Assembly (NCBI GenBank): GCA_002070115.1 | Contig: MWCO01000009.1 | Location: forward strand, 1-64,000 | From: Deltaproteobacteria bacterium ADurb.Bin207 | GTDB taxonomy: Bacteria; Myxococcota_A; Polyangia; Polyangiales; Polyangiaceae | Length of the DNA stretch: 64,000 nt | Direction of reading: 5' to 3' | Part shown: positions 33,780 through 41,395 of the stretch, piece by piece | Layout: every line of letters begins with the position of its first letter | How positions within the stretch are numbered: position 1 is the stretch's first letter | The notes under the pieces: model-generated | Told to the model about the DNA's origin: nothing | Databases searched by the model: none | Seen by the model: only the letters and a program-made list of their open reading frames with translations | Made by a program: the position numbers and the translations under genes

Positions 33780-35281
33780 TGTCGGAACTCGTTCCGTTAC
33801 GGACAGGGGAAGCGACGGCGGCTGGTTTGGTGCCGTTTCGAGTTCGCAAAATCGGTCCTGACGTCCTGCTCACCAATCCTTGGGGGGATTGGGTTTTCGT
33901 GACACCGTCGGAATTGGACATTCTCGCTTCTCGATCGTTGCAGGTCGGTTCCGCGTTATACGAAAAACTTGCGGAGCGGGGGTTCCTGCGGGATCGACTG
34001 GATCCGGCGGTGGTCGCCGAACGATGGAATCGTCGAAAACGATTTCTCGACGCTGGCCCCAACTTGCACATCATCATCGCGACGTTGCGATGCAATCAGA
34101 CCTGTGTGTATTGCCACGCAAGTCGCGCACAATGGTCGGATACATCGACGGATATGTCGTTGGAAACGGCGGCCAAGGTGGTCGATTTCATCTTTCAGAG
34201 CACCTCGCCTCGTTTGACCATCGAGTTTCAGGGAGGCGAGCCCCTCGCCCACTTCGACCTTGTGAAGTATGTCATCGAACGGGCCAAGGAAAAGAATCGC
34301 CAGGAAGATAAAAACCTAGAATTTACCTTGGTTTCGAACCTCTCCCTGCTCGATGACGAAAAACTCGACTACCTGGTGAATAACAAGGTTCAGATATGCA
34401 CGAGCATTGATGGACCCGCGGAACTACATGACCGTCAGCGGGTGCTTGCGTCGGGAAGTTCCTTCACGGAAGCGGTCCGATGGATCGAGCGAATCAACCA
34501 ACGCTATGTCCAGATGGGGCTCGATCCCGTTCTTTATCATGTGGAAGCATTGATTACGACCACACGGGCCGCCTTGGCGATGCCCAAACGGATCGTGGAT
34601 ACGTACGTGGACCTCGGATGCCGAGCGATTTTTTTACGTCCGGTCGATCCTTTTGGTTTTGCCGCACAGACAGGGAAAACCATTGACTATGACCGCGCGG
34701 CGTTTCTCGATTTTTATCGACAAGCGGTGGAGCACATCCTCGACCTCAACCGTCAGGGTGTCCAGGTTCTCGAGCGGTACGCGGCCATCTTTCTCACCAA
34801 GATATTGGGTGATGAAGATCCCAACTTCCTCGATATCCGATCGCCTTGCGGCGCAGGGATCGGACAACTCGCCTACAACTATGATGGGAAGATCTTCACC
34901 TGCGACGAGGGGCGCATGCTTCATCAGATGGGCGATTCGTTCTTCCAACTCGGATCCATCGATGACGCCCGGTATCGCAAGATCATGCTCACCGATACGG
35001 TGCGAGCCATGACGATGGCATCCAACCTCGATGCCCAACCCGATTGTGTGGTGTGCGCTTACAATCCTTATTGCGGAGTGTGCCCCGTTCACAACTATGC
35101 AACCCAAGGGAGCATTTTTGGACGAATGCGAGAAAGCGCTTGGTGCGCTGTCCATAAAGGGATACAGGATTACCTATTTGACCTGTTGCGACAAAACGAT
35201 CCGACTACCATGGAAATCCTTCGTCGCTGGACTACCCTTCGTGAACGCGATCACTTTATTCAACCAACCTGTGCAGAATAG
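33779..35281 (+). CDS. HxsB-like radical SAM/SPASM maturase
   Basis: A 500-residue enzyme. An N-terminal domain of about 90 residues (LVPFRVRKIGPDVLLTNPWG then DWVFVTPSEL) precedes the radical SAM cluster CNQTCVYC (Cys105, 109, 112), the GGEP motif and a C-terminal SPASM region with CGAG, CDEG, CVVCAYNPYCGVCPVH and a late Cys. This order matches HxsB of His-Xaa-Ser systems, which with HxsC is expected to install crosslinks in a repeat peptide. ATG overlaps the previous stop, with GGAGG eight bases upstream. HxsA (the repeat precursor) is not seen. Confidence 0.75.
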   Translation: MSELVPLRTGEATAAGLVPFRVRKIGPDVLLTNPWGDWVFVTPSELDILASRSLQVGSALYEKLAERGFLRDRLDPAVVAERWNRRKRFLDAGPNLHIIIATLRCNQTCVYCHASRAQWSDTSTDMSLETAAKVVDFIFQSTSPRLTIEFQGGEPLAHFDLVKYVIERAKEKNRQEDKNLEFTLVSNLSLLDDEKLDYLVNNKVQICTSIDGPAELHDRQRVLASGSSFTEAVRWIERINQRYVQMGLDPVLYHVEALITTTRAALAMPKRIVDTYVDLGCRAIFLRPVDPFGFAAQTGKTIDYDRAAFLDFYRQAVEHILDLNRQGVQVLERYAAIFLTKILGDEDPNFLDIRSPCGAGIGQLAYNYDGKIFTCDEGRMLHQMGDSFFQLGSIDDARYRKIMLTDTVRAMTMASNLDAQPDCVVCAYNPYCGVCPVHNYATQGSIFGRMRESAWCAVHKGIQDYLFDLLRQNDPTTMEILRRWTTLRERDHFIQPTCAE

Positions 35282-35392
35282 GCTCCCATCGCCTTCCGAT
35301 CGAACCGCCGCACGATGACATCTCCCACCCATCATCGATACAATCCGTAAACGGATATTACTTGCGACGACCCGATCATCGGCTCGTTGGGT

Positions 35393-35758
35393 TCAGTCCC
35401 GTTGTGCCGAGCGAAGGCACCCCACACAAGCTTGTTCGCGAACCCACGCCAAGTAACCTTCCAATCCACCTCGCACCGGCAGGGACACCAACTCCGGCGT
35501 TTCATACGGATGAAGAGATTTCACCCGTTTGGCAATTTCCTCCGTGCGACTCCGAACCGTCTTCATCATCAACATGACCTCGGAGTCCTCACAGATCTCC
35601 CCTTTCCAGCGATAGATGGACTGAAGGCCTGGAATGAGGTTCACGCACGCCACCAAGCCTTCCTGCACCAACACCCGTGCCACGGAAGACCCCACCTCCA
35701 GGTTGGGTACCGTGCAATACAATACCACCACATCCCGAACGTCGTCTTTCCACACCAT
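35393..35758 (-). CDS. cutA: Divalent-cation tolerance protein CutA
   Basis: A 121-residue CutA with a ferredoxin-like trimer core (VVVLYCTVPNLEVGSSVARV, LVACVNLIPGLQSIYRWKGE and HPYETPELVSLPV). The motif VNLIPxxxSxYxW is diagnostic. Linked to copper and other metal tolerance in E. coli, though its biochemical role is unsettled. The ATG at 35758 follows GGAGG; the open frame beyond it overlaps the start of the kinase gene and is not CutA-like. It opposes that kinase gene. Confidence 0.92.
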   Translation of the reverse strand: MVWKDDVRDVVVLYCTVPNLEVGSSVARVLVQEGLVACVNLIPGLQSIYRWKGEICEDSEVMLMMKTVRSRTEEIAKRVKSLHPYETPELVSLPVRGGLEGYLAWVREQACVGCLRSAQRD

Positions 35759-35848
35759 GGCTCCTCCGACGTCTCCACAAACGTTTTCAAGCCTCCCGCA
35801 TCGTGCCACACTCTGCTCACTTCGTCGCCTGTTCGGATCGAACTCGTC

Positions 35849-37693
35849 ATGATCGATTGCCCTGCTTGCCATCAAACCAACCCGTTAGGTGCCACCTTCT
35901 GCATCTATTGTGGGGATGTTTTACCCGACTCGACCCCCGACTCGGCTCCCGCCTCGGCCGACGGTACCGTGCCCGGAGTCCCGATGAGCGGAGCCCTGCA
36001 CCCCAATCTGACTCCTGGATCCGCATCCTTGACCACCGGCCATATCGTCGATGGAAAATATTCCATCGATTCGATCCTAGGCGAAGGGGGAATGGGGGTC
36101 GTCTACCTCGCTACCGATATCCACACCAATGTCCCCGTCGTCGTCAAAGCCATCCGATCCGAATACGCTCACCGAGAAGAATTCCGTAATCGAATCTTGG
36201 CCGAGGGACGGGCCTTGGCGAGAATCGATCACCAAAACGTCGTGCGGCTCAACGCTGTCGTCGTCGAACCTGATGGCCTTTTTCTCGTCATGCAATACAT
36301 CGACGGGGAATCCTTGGATAAAACGATCAGTCGTTATGTCGCGCAACAAACACCGATGCCCGTGCCGCTGGTGCTCAAGATTTTCCATCAGGTGCTCGAT
36401 GGTGTGGGAGCGGCTCACGCGGAAGGCGTCATTCATCGCGACCTGAAACCCGCGAATATCTTGATTCGGCGTCGTGATGCGGTTGCGAAGGTGACGGACT
36501 TCGGTATTGCCAAGGCCGAGGAGGACATTCAAGCGGGGCGAGGGCAAACCAAGGGAATCATTGGGTCCTTGCTATACATGGCGCCGGAACAGATCAAAGG
36601 GCTGCGGGACCTGGATAATCGAGTGGATATCTATGGGCTCGGTATTTTGCTGTACGAGATGCTCGTGGGAAGAGTCCCCTTCGATGCGCCCAGCGAATTC
36701 GAGATCATGAAGCTCCATTTGGAAGCTGAAATCCCCTTGATTTCACGCATGCGCTCCGACGTCCCCGCTTATCTCGATACGGCCATTCACAGAGCATGCG
36801 CCAAGAATCGAGAGGATCGTTTCACCACGACCGCGGAGATGGCGGCGGCTTTGCAGGCGGATTCGACGCTTCGTGGGCCTTCCCACGATGATTCCGCTTC
36901 GGCGTATCCCGTGGGGCTGGCCTCTCCCATGGGTCGTCCCGGTCCAGCGTTCGATCCTCCCGCTCGCACGGTGACCGCGGAGAGCGCCGAGTTCGAACAG
37001 CCCAAAGGCCGTTCGCCTCTGTTTTGGATCGTCTTGTCGTTGAGCCTTTTTCTGCTCGGTGCAGGAGCGGTTTTCGGCGCTGCGTACGGAGGCCTGTTCT
37101 CCCCCAAACCTCCCAAACGCCGCACCTCCCCCACCACTTCCGCCCCTTGGGTTCCCCCCACACCGAGCGTATCTCAAATGCCTTCCGCAGCGGTCACGCC
37201 GCCTGTGGCTCCGCCTGCTGCAACGCCTGTCGCACCTGTCGTCAACCCCCTCGAAACGCTGGTGGGATCATGGAAAAGCGACACAGGACGAGTCTACGAC
37301 GCGGTGATGAGTGGCCGCGCGTTGGAGTTTCGAATCCATGATGCTCGTGGGATGGAACAAGATGGGTATGTGACGGGCGAGGAACGATTCGTCCTCGAAG
37401 CCATCGAAGGGCAGCCAACCGTGTTTTCCGTGAAGGATAAAATACGCCCCGCTCTTCCCGCGGACTTGTCCTACGACTTGACTCGCTCGCGTTCCTCTTG
37501 CCAGGAAGTGCGCACGGAACTCAATGGTAAGCCATTGCGCGCGCGTTTCGATGGCGCTCGTCTTACTGTCGAGGTGGTCAAGCTGGCACCAGACCGCAGC
37601 ATGTTTTTACGGGAAGGTTCGAAAGTAAACGGCTGTGTTCGTCTACGGGAAGCCAAAGCCTCGATGCTGCAAAGCACCCTCGTTCGCCCTTGA
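35849..37693 (+). CDS. Membrane Ser/Thr protein kinase with zinc ribbon
   Basis: A 614-residue kinase. An N-terminal zinc ribbon (CPAC then CIYC, about 4-22); a eukaryotic-like kinase domain about 70-330 with GEGGMGVVY, catalytic HRDLKPANI (about 195) and DFG; one membrane helix (WIVLSLSLFLLGAGAVFGAA, about 392-414); and a periplasmic Pro-rich linker with a small C-terminal domain. The kinase site is complete. It is probably a sensor that phosphorylates Ser/Thr of cytosolic targets; the target is unknown. A Cys-rich lipoprotein gene converges on it with no gap. Confidence 0.9.
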   Translation: MIDCPACHQTNPLGATFCIYCGDVLPDSTPDSAPASADGTVPGVPMSGALHPNLTPGSASLTTGHIVDGKYSIDSILGEGGMGVVYLATDIHTNVPVVVKAIRSEYAHREEFRNRILAEGRALARIDHQNVVRLNAVVVEPDGLFLVMQYIDGESLDKTISRYVAQQTPMPVPLVLKIFHQVLDGVGAAHAEGVIHRDLKPANILIRRRDAVAKVTDFGIAKAEEDIQAGRGQTKGIIGSLLYMAPEQIKGLRDLDNRVDIYGLGILLYEMLVGRVPFDAPSEFEIMKLHLEAEIPLISRMRSDVPAYLDTAIHRACAKNREDRFTTTAEMAAALQADSTLRGPSHDDSASAYPVGLASPMGRPGPAFDPPARTVTAESAEFEQPKGRSPLFWIVLSLSLFLLGAGAVFGAAYGGLFSPKPPKRRTSPTTSAPWVPPTPSVSQMPSAAVTPPVAPPAATPVAPVVNPLETLVGSWKSDTGRVYDAVMSGRALEFRIHDARGMEQDGYVTGEERFVLEAIEGQPTVFSVKDKIRPALPADLSYDLTRSRSSCQEVRTELNGKPLRARFDGARLTVEVVKLAPDRSMFLREGSKVNGCVRLREAKASMLQSTLVRP

Positions 37694-38701
37694 TCACAAT
37701 CCTCCGGATTCCGGAACGGGGGCCGGAGCCGCCGCGTTGACGATGGTGCAACCCACGGAGGTACGAGCGGATTCTGTCGCCGTTTTGCCGCCTTGCACCA
37801 ACAAGCTTGCCAGTATCTCTTGGGCTACCCGCTGAATCTCCGCAGCCCCCTGCGGCGTGACAGGCCCCCCATGGCTCTGCATTCGACCATTCGTCGAAAC
37901 TTGCGCTTGCATGACCGACCGACCTGGCGCTTGAACCTGAACGTCGATCAACACTTGTGCCCGGCCGCCCGGACCTACCCCAAACGTTCTCGGTTTTTTG
38001 TTGAAACCCGAGCAAAAAGCAAAGCTCCCGGGACCTCCAGAAGCGCCATAGCTCGCGGACGTCCAGGCTTGTAGATCGATGGTGTAATCCGATTCGCTCG
38101 TGCTCACCGCGATGCATTGACCCGAAACCGAATCGAAAATCCAACCCGGCGCGCATTGGTAAGCTTTGACGCACGCTTGGCCATTCCATGTCTCGTCGCG
38201 TGAGCAGGTGCTTTCTGGCGGCACACACGATGCGTTGCGCGCATCTTCAACCACGAGGATCAGACCCGGTGGGCAGCCGAGTTTCTGCCCTTCCCCCACT
38301 TGAACCCCCATACTTTCAGCCACTTTATCCACCTGCTGCTTGGCAAGGCAACTGCCCGTGGCCATATCGAGTTCCTGCCCCGCTGGACATACGATTCGGA
38401 CGCAACCATACCCATCGAACCGCGCCCCCGCGCCGCAATACGCATCGGCTTCCGCCTGGGTCATGCAGGAACTATTGAGAGATACTCTCCCCGGATTACA
38501 CACACATGTATCGCGCTGTGTGTCGAATGTGCTGCCACTAGGACAAGTATCCCAGGAGCATCGGCAGTTCGATGAGTTGCCCTTGCAGACTTTCACCAGA
38601 CACAAGCCCGATGGACAGCCAGAGGTGCCTAGGGGGACCAGACCAAGGACCACGAGCCTACCCACCACAGTTCCAAGCTTCGAAAAAAGCCAGCGCATCA
38701 T
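37694..38701 (-). CDS. Cys-rich lipoprotein
   Basis: A 335-residue lipoprotein (lipobox GTSGC near residue 28) with many Cys residues in short, EGF-like units (CPSGLCLVKVCKGNSSNCRC, then DTCVCNPGR, CPAGQELDMATGSC, CAPGWIFDSVSGQC). The final 110 residues are different, with a Gly-rich and helical part. No enzyme motif. The ATG at 38701 (or 38698) follows CGGAGTAAG; earlier in-frame ATGs would place the signal peptide too far from the start. Similar in style to the Cys-rich lipoprotein at 26439. Confidence 0.7.
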   Translation of the reverse strand: MMRWLFSKLGTVVGRLVVLGLVPLGTSGCPSGLCLVKVCKGNSSNCRCSWDTCPSGSTFDTQRDTCVCNPGRVSLNSSCMTQAEADAYCGAGARFDGYGCVRIVCPAGQELDMATGSCLAKQQVDKVAESMGVQVGEGQKLGCPPGLILVVEDARNASCVPPESTCSRDETWNGQACVKAYQCAPGWIFDSVSGQCIAVSTSESDYTIDLQAWTSASYGASGGPGSFAFCSGFNKKPRTFGVGPGGRAQVLIDVQVQAPGRSVMQAQVSTNGRMQSHGGPVTPQGAAEIQRVAQEILASLLVQGGKTATESARTSVGCTIVNAAAPAPVPESGGL

Positions 38702-38821
38702 CTTACTCCGTGGTCCGAACGCTAGCACCCTAACCGCCATCCGGGTAGCCATGCCGCTGTGCCTATCGTCACGACCCACGAGACGCAAGGCAAGCTTGCG
38801 CTACAATGAAAATCAACGGCG

Positions 38822-39889
38822 TTGACCATGATGCGTGGACATCACGACGAATCGATTCGTTTGGCACTCGTCGGAACGACCGAGTCGCAAAGTTGTGCTT
38901 CCATACATCCTAAAATTCGCTGGTTCATCAGAGCCTCGTTCGCCCTTACCCTGGCGTTGGGGCTCGCTTCGTTGTGGTTTGCTCGCACGTCGCTCATCGT
39001 TGCGACGTGTGTGGTGGCAGCCGCTTTTCTCGCTGCCCTGACAAACTACGTTCGAAAGACCCGGCGGTTCTCGAAGCCGCACGCTTCCTTGACCATGAGC
39101 CGTTCTTGTATCGCCCTGGAACGTCAAGGTGCGCCCTCGGAGGAGGTGTTTTCATTCCTTCCCCAATTCGGATTCGTATTGCTTGCGACTGCCGATCGCT
39201 CCGTTTGGGTGGTAGCGTTGACGAATCGATGGCAGACATTTTGTGTCGGATCGATCGTGGGCCCATCAGATAAGTGGCGATTCCGCAAGCTGATTTCTCG
39301 GGCTGTCACCACTTGCCGAAGCGAACTCACCCGTGCCGTGCAATCCTCCAAGAGCATCTCGATGCACGTGGAGGCACAATCATTGATTCGCCTCATCGAA
39401 TGGGCGAAGACTCTCGATGCCGCATCGCTCGGGCGGATCCTGCTGACCGATGGGCTGGGCAATGACGTCGTGCTCGAGCAAGATCAGGTGTTGACGTCCC
39501 GGGGCATTTTTCGATTGGATCAACCGTTGGACTGGCGCGGTCTCGTTTTTCATCAAGGCAACGATAGCCTCGCGGTAGAGTATCAAGGAACTTGGGTTCG
39601 TCAGGGCCGCAGCGAAATGGTGTTGGTGTCTTTGCGGGGAGACGATGTTCGCCAATCGATTCACGATGTTGCGGCCGTCTCCAGCTTCCGTGCGGACGGT
39701 GCGTTGAAACAGGATGCAAGACTTGCTGCGAGCGCTGCATCCGATCCCCCCGCCATTGAGCAACGAGTTGCCGTGGATCGACTGTTCATGCTGCCATTTC
39801 GACGCGCCCTCGACACGGCGCCTTCTGAAATACCGAAGTCGATTCCCGAAGTTTTCAGAGGCGACGCTACCAGACCGGATGAACGATGA
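38822..39889 (+). CDS. Hypothetical membrane protein with two helices
   Basis: A 355-residue protein. Two adjacent membrane helices (about 33-52 and 57-75; WFIRASFALTLALGLASLWF, then IVATCVVAAAFLAALTNYV) precede a cytoplasmic or exoplasmic domain of about 280 residues that alternates short strands and helices with no known motif. The amount of beta structure and the GIFRLDQPLDWRGLVF section give no family match I can name. The first ATG is at 38822, a second at 38831. Confidence 0.55.
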   Translation: MTMMRGHHDESIRLALVGTTESQSCASIHPKIRWFIRASFALTLALGLASLWFARTSLIVATCVVAAAFLAALTNYVRKTRRFSKPHASLTMSRSCIALERQGAPSEEVFSFLPQFGFVLLATADRSVWVVALTNRWQTFCVGSIVGPSDKWRFRKLISRAVTTCRSELTRAVQSSKSISMHVEAQSLIRLIEWAKTLDAASLGRILLTDGLGNDVVLEQDQVLTSRGIFRLDQPLDWRGLVFHQGNDSLAVEYQGTWVRQGRSEMVLVSLRGDDVRQSIHDVAAVSSFRADGALKQDARLAASAASDPPAIEQRVAVDRLFMLPFRRALDTAPSEIPKSIPEVFRGDATRPDER

Positions 39890-39935
39890 CTCGATAGTGC
39901 TTGACCTGCAGCCCCCGGGCGCATGGTCCGATGCA

Positions 39936-41228
39936 CTAGATTTTGTTCAACTCTTCGAGCAATTCATCCTCCGTGATCAAACCTTTTCGAATCAACAAAG
40001 ATAAAACAACAGCCAGTATGGCTTCCGATTTGGCTTGATTCCCAAGAGCTTCGGACGGGGCGGCACCGCGAGCGGCCGCGCGCAATGCGGCAATGATGTC
40101 CCGTATTGGCACGGCGTCCTCGCCTGCATCCCGCCCAACGTCCAGCGCTGCCGGCGCGGACTTCTCCTCCGCCAACGAGTCCACAAGGCTTTCCTTACGT
40201 CGGCCTCGACGACGCATGGGAAGAGCGAGTGTCGTCCCATCCAAGAGCGTCAAACTCATCAGCTTGTTTCGCTTCATACGCTGGGCATGGGACGGCACCA
40301 ATTCCTCCAGGGCCACGGCTTCGCCCATTTCGATTTCGACGATGTCCTGTTGTGCGGTGGGAATCGACGCACTCGCACTTTCCACCGCAGGACGTACTTC
40401 ATCGTCTACCGGTACTTCGTGAATGGAATCACGACGTTCGGCCATCTCTGGGGTGTGGTTCGCGACCTCGGAGGACGCTTCCAGGCGTGTTTCGTCGGCA
40501 TCTTGCATGGCCGAGGTGGTCGCGGGCTGCTCGGCGGAGAGTGACTCGTTCGAAAAGTCCGTTGGTTGAGCTGCTGAGGTGGTTTCCGGCTGCTGGATGG
40601 ACGGCTGCTCGCTTGCCTGTTCCGTGCGGGATTCTGCGGCCAATGGTTCGTGGGACGGTTCGTCCGATTGGATTTCCGGTGGCTCGTCGGCGATGGCAGG
40701 TGTGGTGGCTTGCGCCGCAGGGGAAGGAGCGGGAGTGTGCGAGGTGCCTTCTCGAACGGTTTCCGCGCAAGACGAAGCCACGCCGTAGTAAATCTCGATG
40801 GCTTGCAGGATGTCGGAAGGGGAGGCGATCATGGCTCTTGTGGGCAAGCCGGACCAACTGGCGCACTCGTGTAACGCCGTGGCGTTGGTGGGATCGTCCA
40901 TGGCCACATATAAGGTGTTGCCCTGTCCCCGCAGATGGCGAACGTAAATGGGGATCAGGCAATACTTCTGAGCCACATGCGAGGGCACCAAGCTCAACAG
41001 CTTTTTCGAAAAGTCCACGTGGTACAGAGAAACCCACGGGACCGCCAGTTGTTGCGACAGGATTTGCGTGAGTTGTGTCTCATTGATCAATCCTTGCTCG
41101 ACCAACAGCGACCCCAGCCGTCGACCGTCTTTCTTTTGCAGTTGCAATACCGATTCGAGTTGTTCTCGAGAGATGATGCGCGCATCCACCAACAACTCAC
41201 CAAGACGTAGTCGGCCAGTTTCCATCAT
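39936..41228 (-). CDS. MshEN (PilB/GspE N-terminal) domain protein
   Basis: A 430-residue protein. Residues about 1-150 form a GspE/PilB N-terminal domain (MshEN), with LRLGELLVDARIISREQLES, QKKDGRRLGSLLVEQGLI and VPWVSLYHVDFSKKLLSLVP. In other proteins this domain binds c-di-GMP and regulates type IV pilus or secretion ATPases. A long Glu/Ser/Thr/Ala-rich linker and a C-terminal helical part with IRKGLITEDELLEELNKI follow. The ATPase domain is missing, so this is a regulatory or scaffold protein. Confidence 0.75.
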   Translation of the reverse strand: MMETGRLRLGELLVDARIISREQLESVLQLQKKDGRRLGSLLVEQGLINETQLTQILSQQLAVPWVSLYHVDFSKKLLSLVPSHVAQKYCLIPIYVRHLRGQGNTLYVAMDDPTNATALHECASWSGLPTRAMIASPSDILQAIEIYYGVASSCAETVREGTSHTPAPSPAAQATTPAIADEPPEIQSDEPSHEPLAAESRTEQASEQPSIQQPETTSAAQPTDFSNESLSAEQPATTSAMQDADETRLEASSEVANHTPEMAERRDSIHEVPVDDEVRPAVESASASIPTAQQDIVEIEMGEAVALEELVPSHAQRMKRNKLMSLTLLDGTTLALPMRRRGRRKESLVDSLAEEKSAPAALDVGRDAGEDAVPIRDIIAALRAAARGAAPSEALGNQAKSEAILAVVLSLLIRKGLITEDELLEELNKI

Positions 41229-41291
41229 GGATCAGGGTAGCGCAACCCCGCGAAAGTGGCCGAATTGTTGATGATATTGTGGATGAGGGGC

Positions 41292-41391
41292 AGAAAGGAA
41301 TATTTTCCAGCCATATCGGAACTGTTATCCTTTCTCCTCGAATCGCCGCCAGTTGTTTCCTAAACGCGAGATCATGGTAAGGTGCGAGATC
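41292..41391. promoter_or_regulatory. Inverted and direct repeats before the kinase gene
   Basis: In the divergent gap between the MshEN and kinase genes, AGAAAGGA (41292-41299) and TCCTTTCT (41328-41335) are an inverted pair 28 bases apart. GCGAGATC occurs twice, at 41366 and 41384, 18 bases apart and directly before the ATG at 41396. They could be operator halves; no factor is implied. Confidence 0.25.
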
Positions 41392-41395
41392 TCAG

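Noticed and set aside
35315-35350. Tiny ORF (MTSPTHHRYNP) after the HxsB gene as a precursor
   Set aside because: No ribosome site and no repeat or core region; too short to support.
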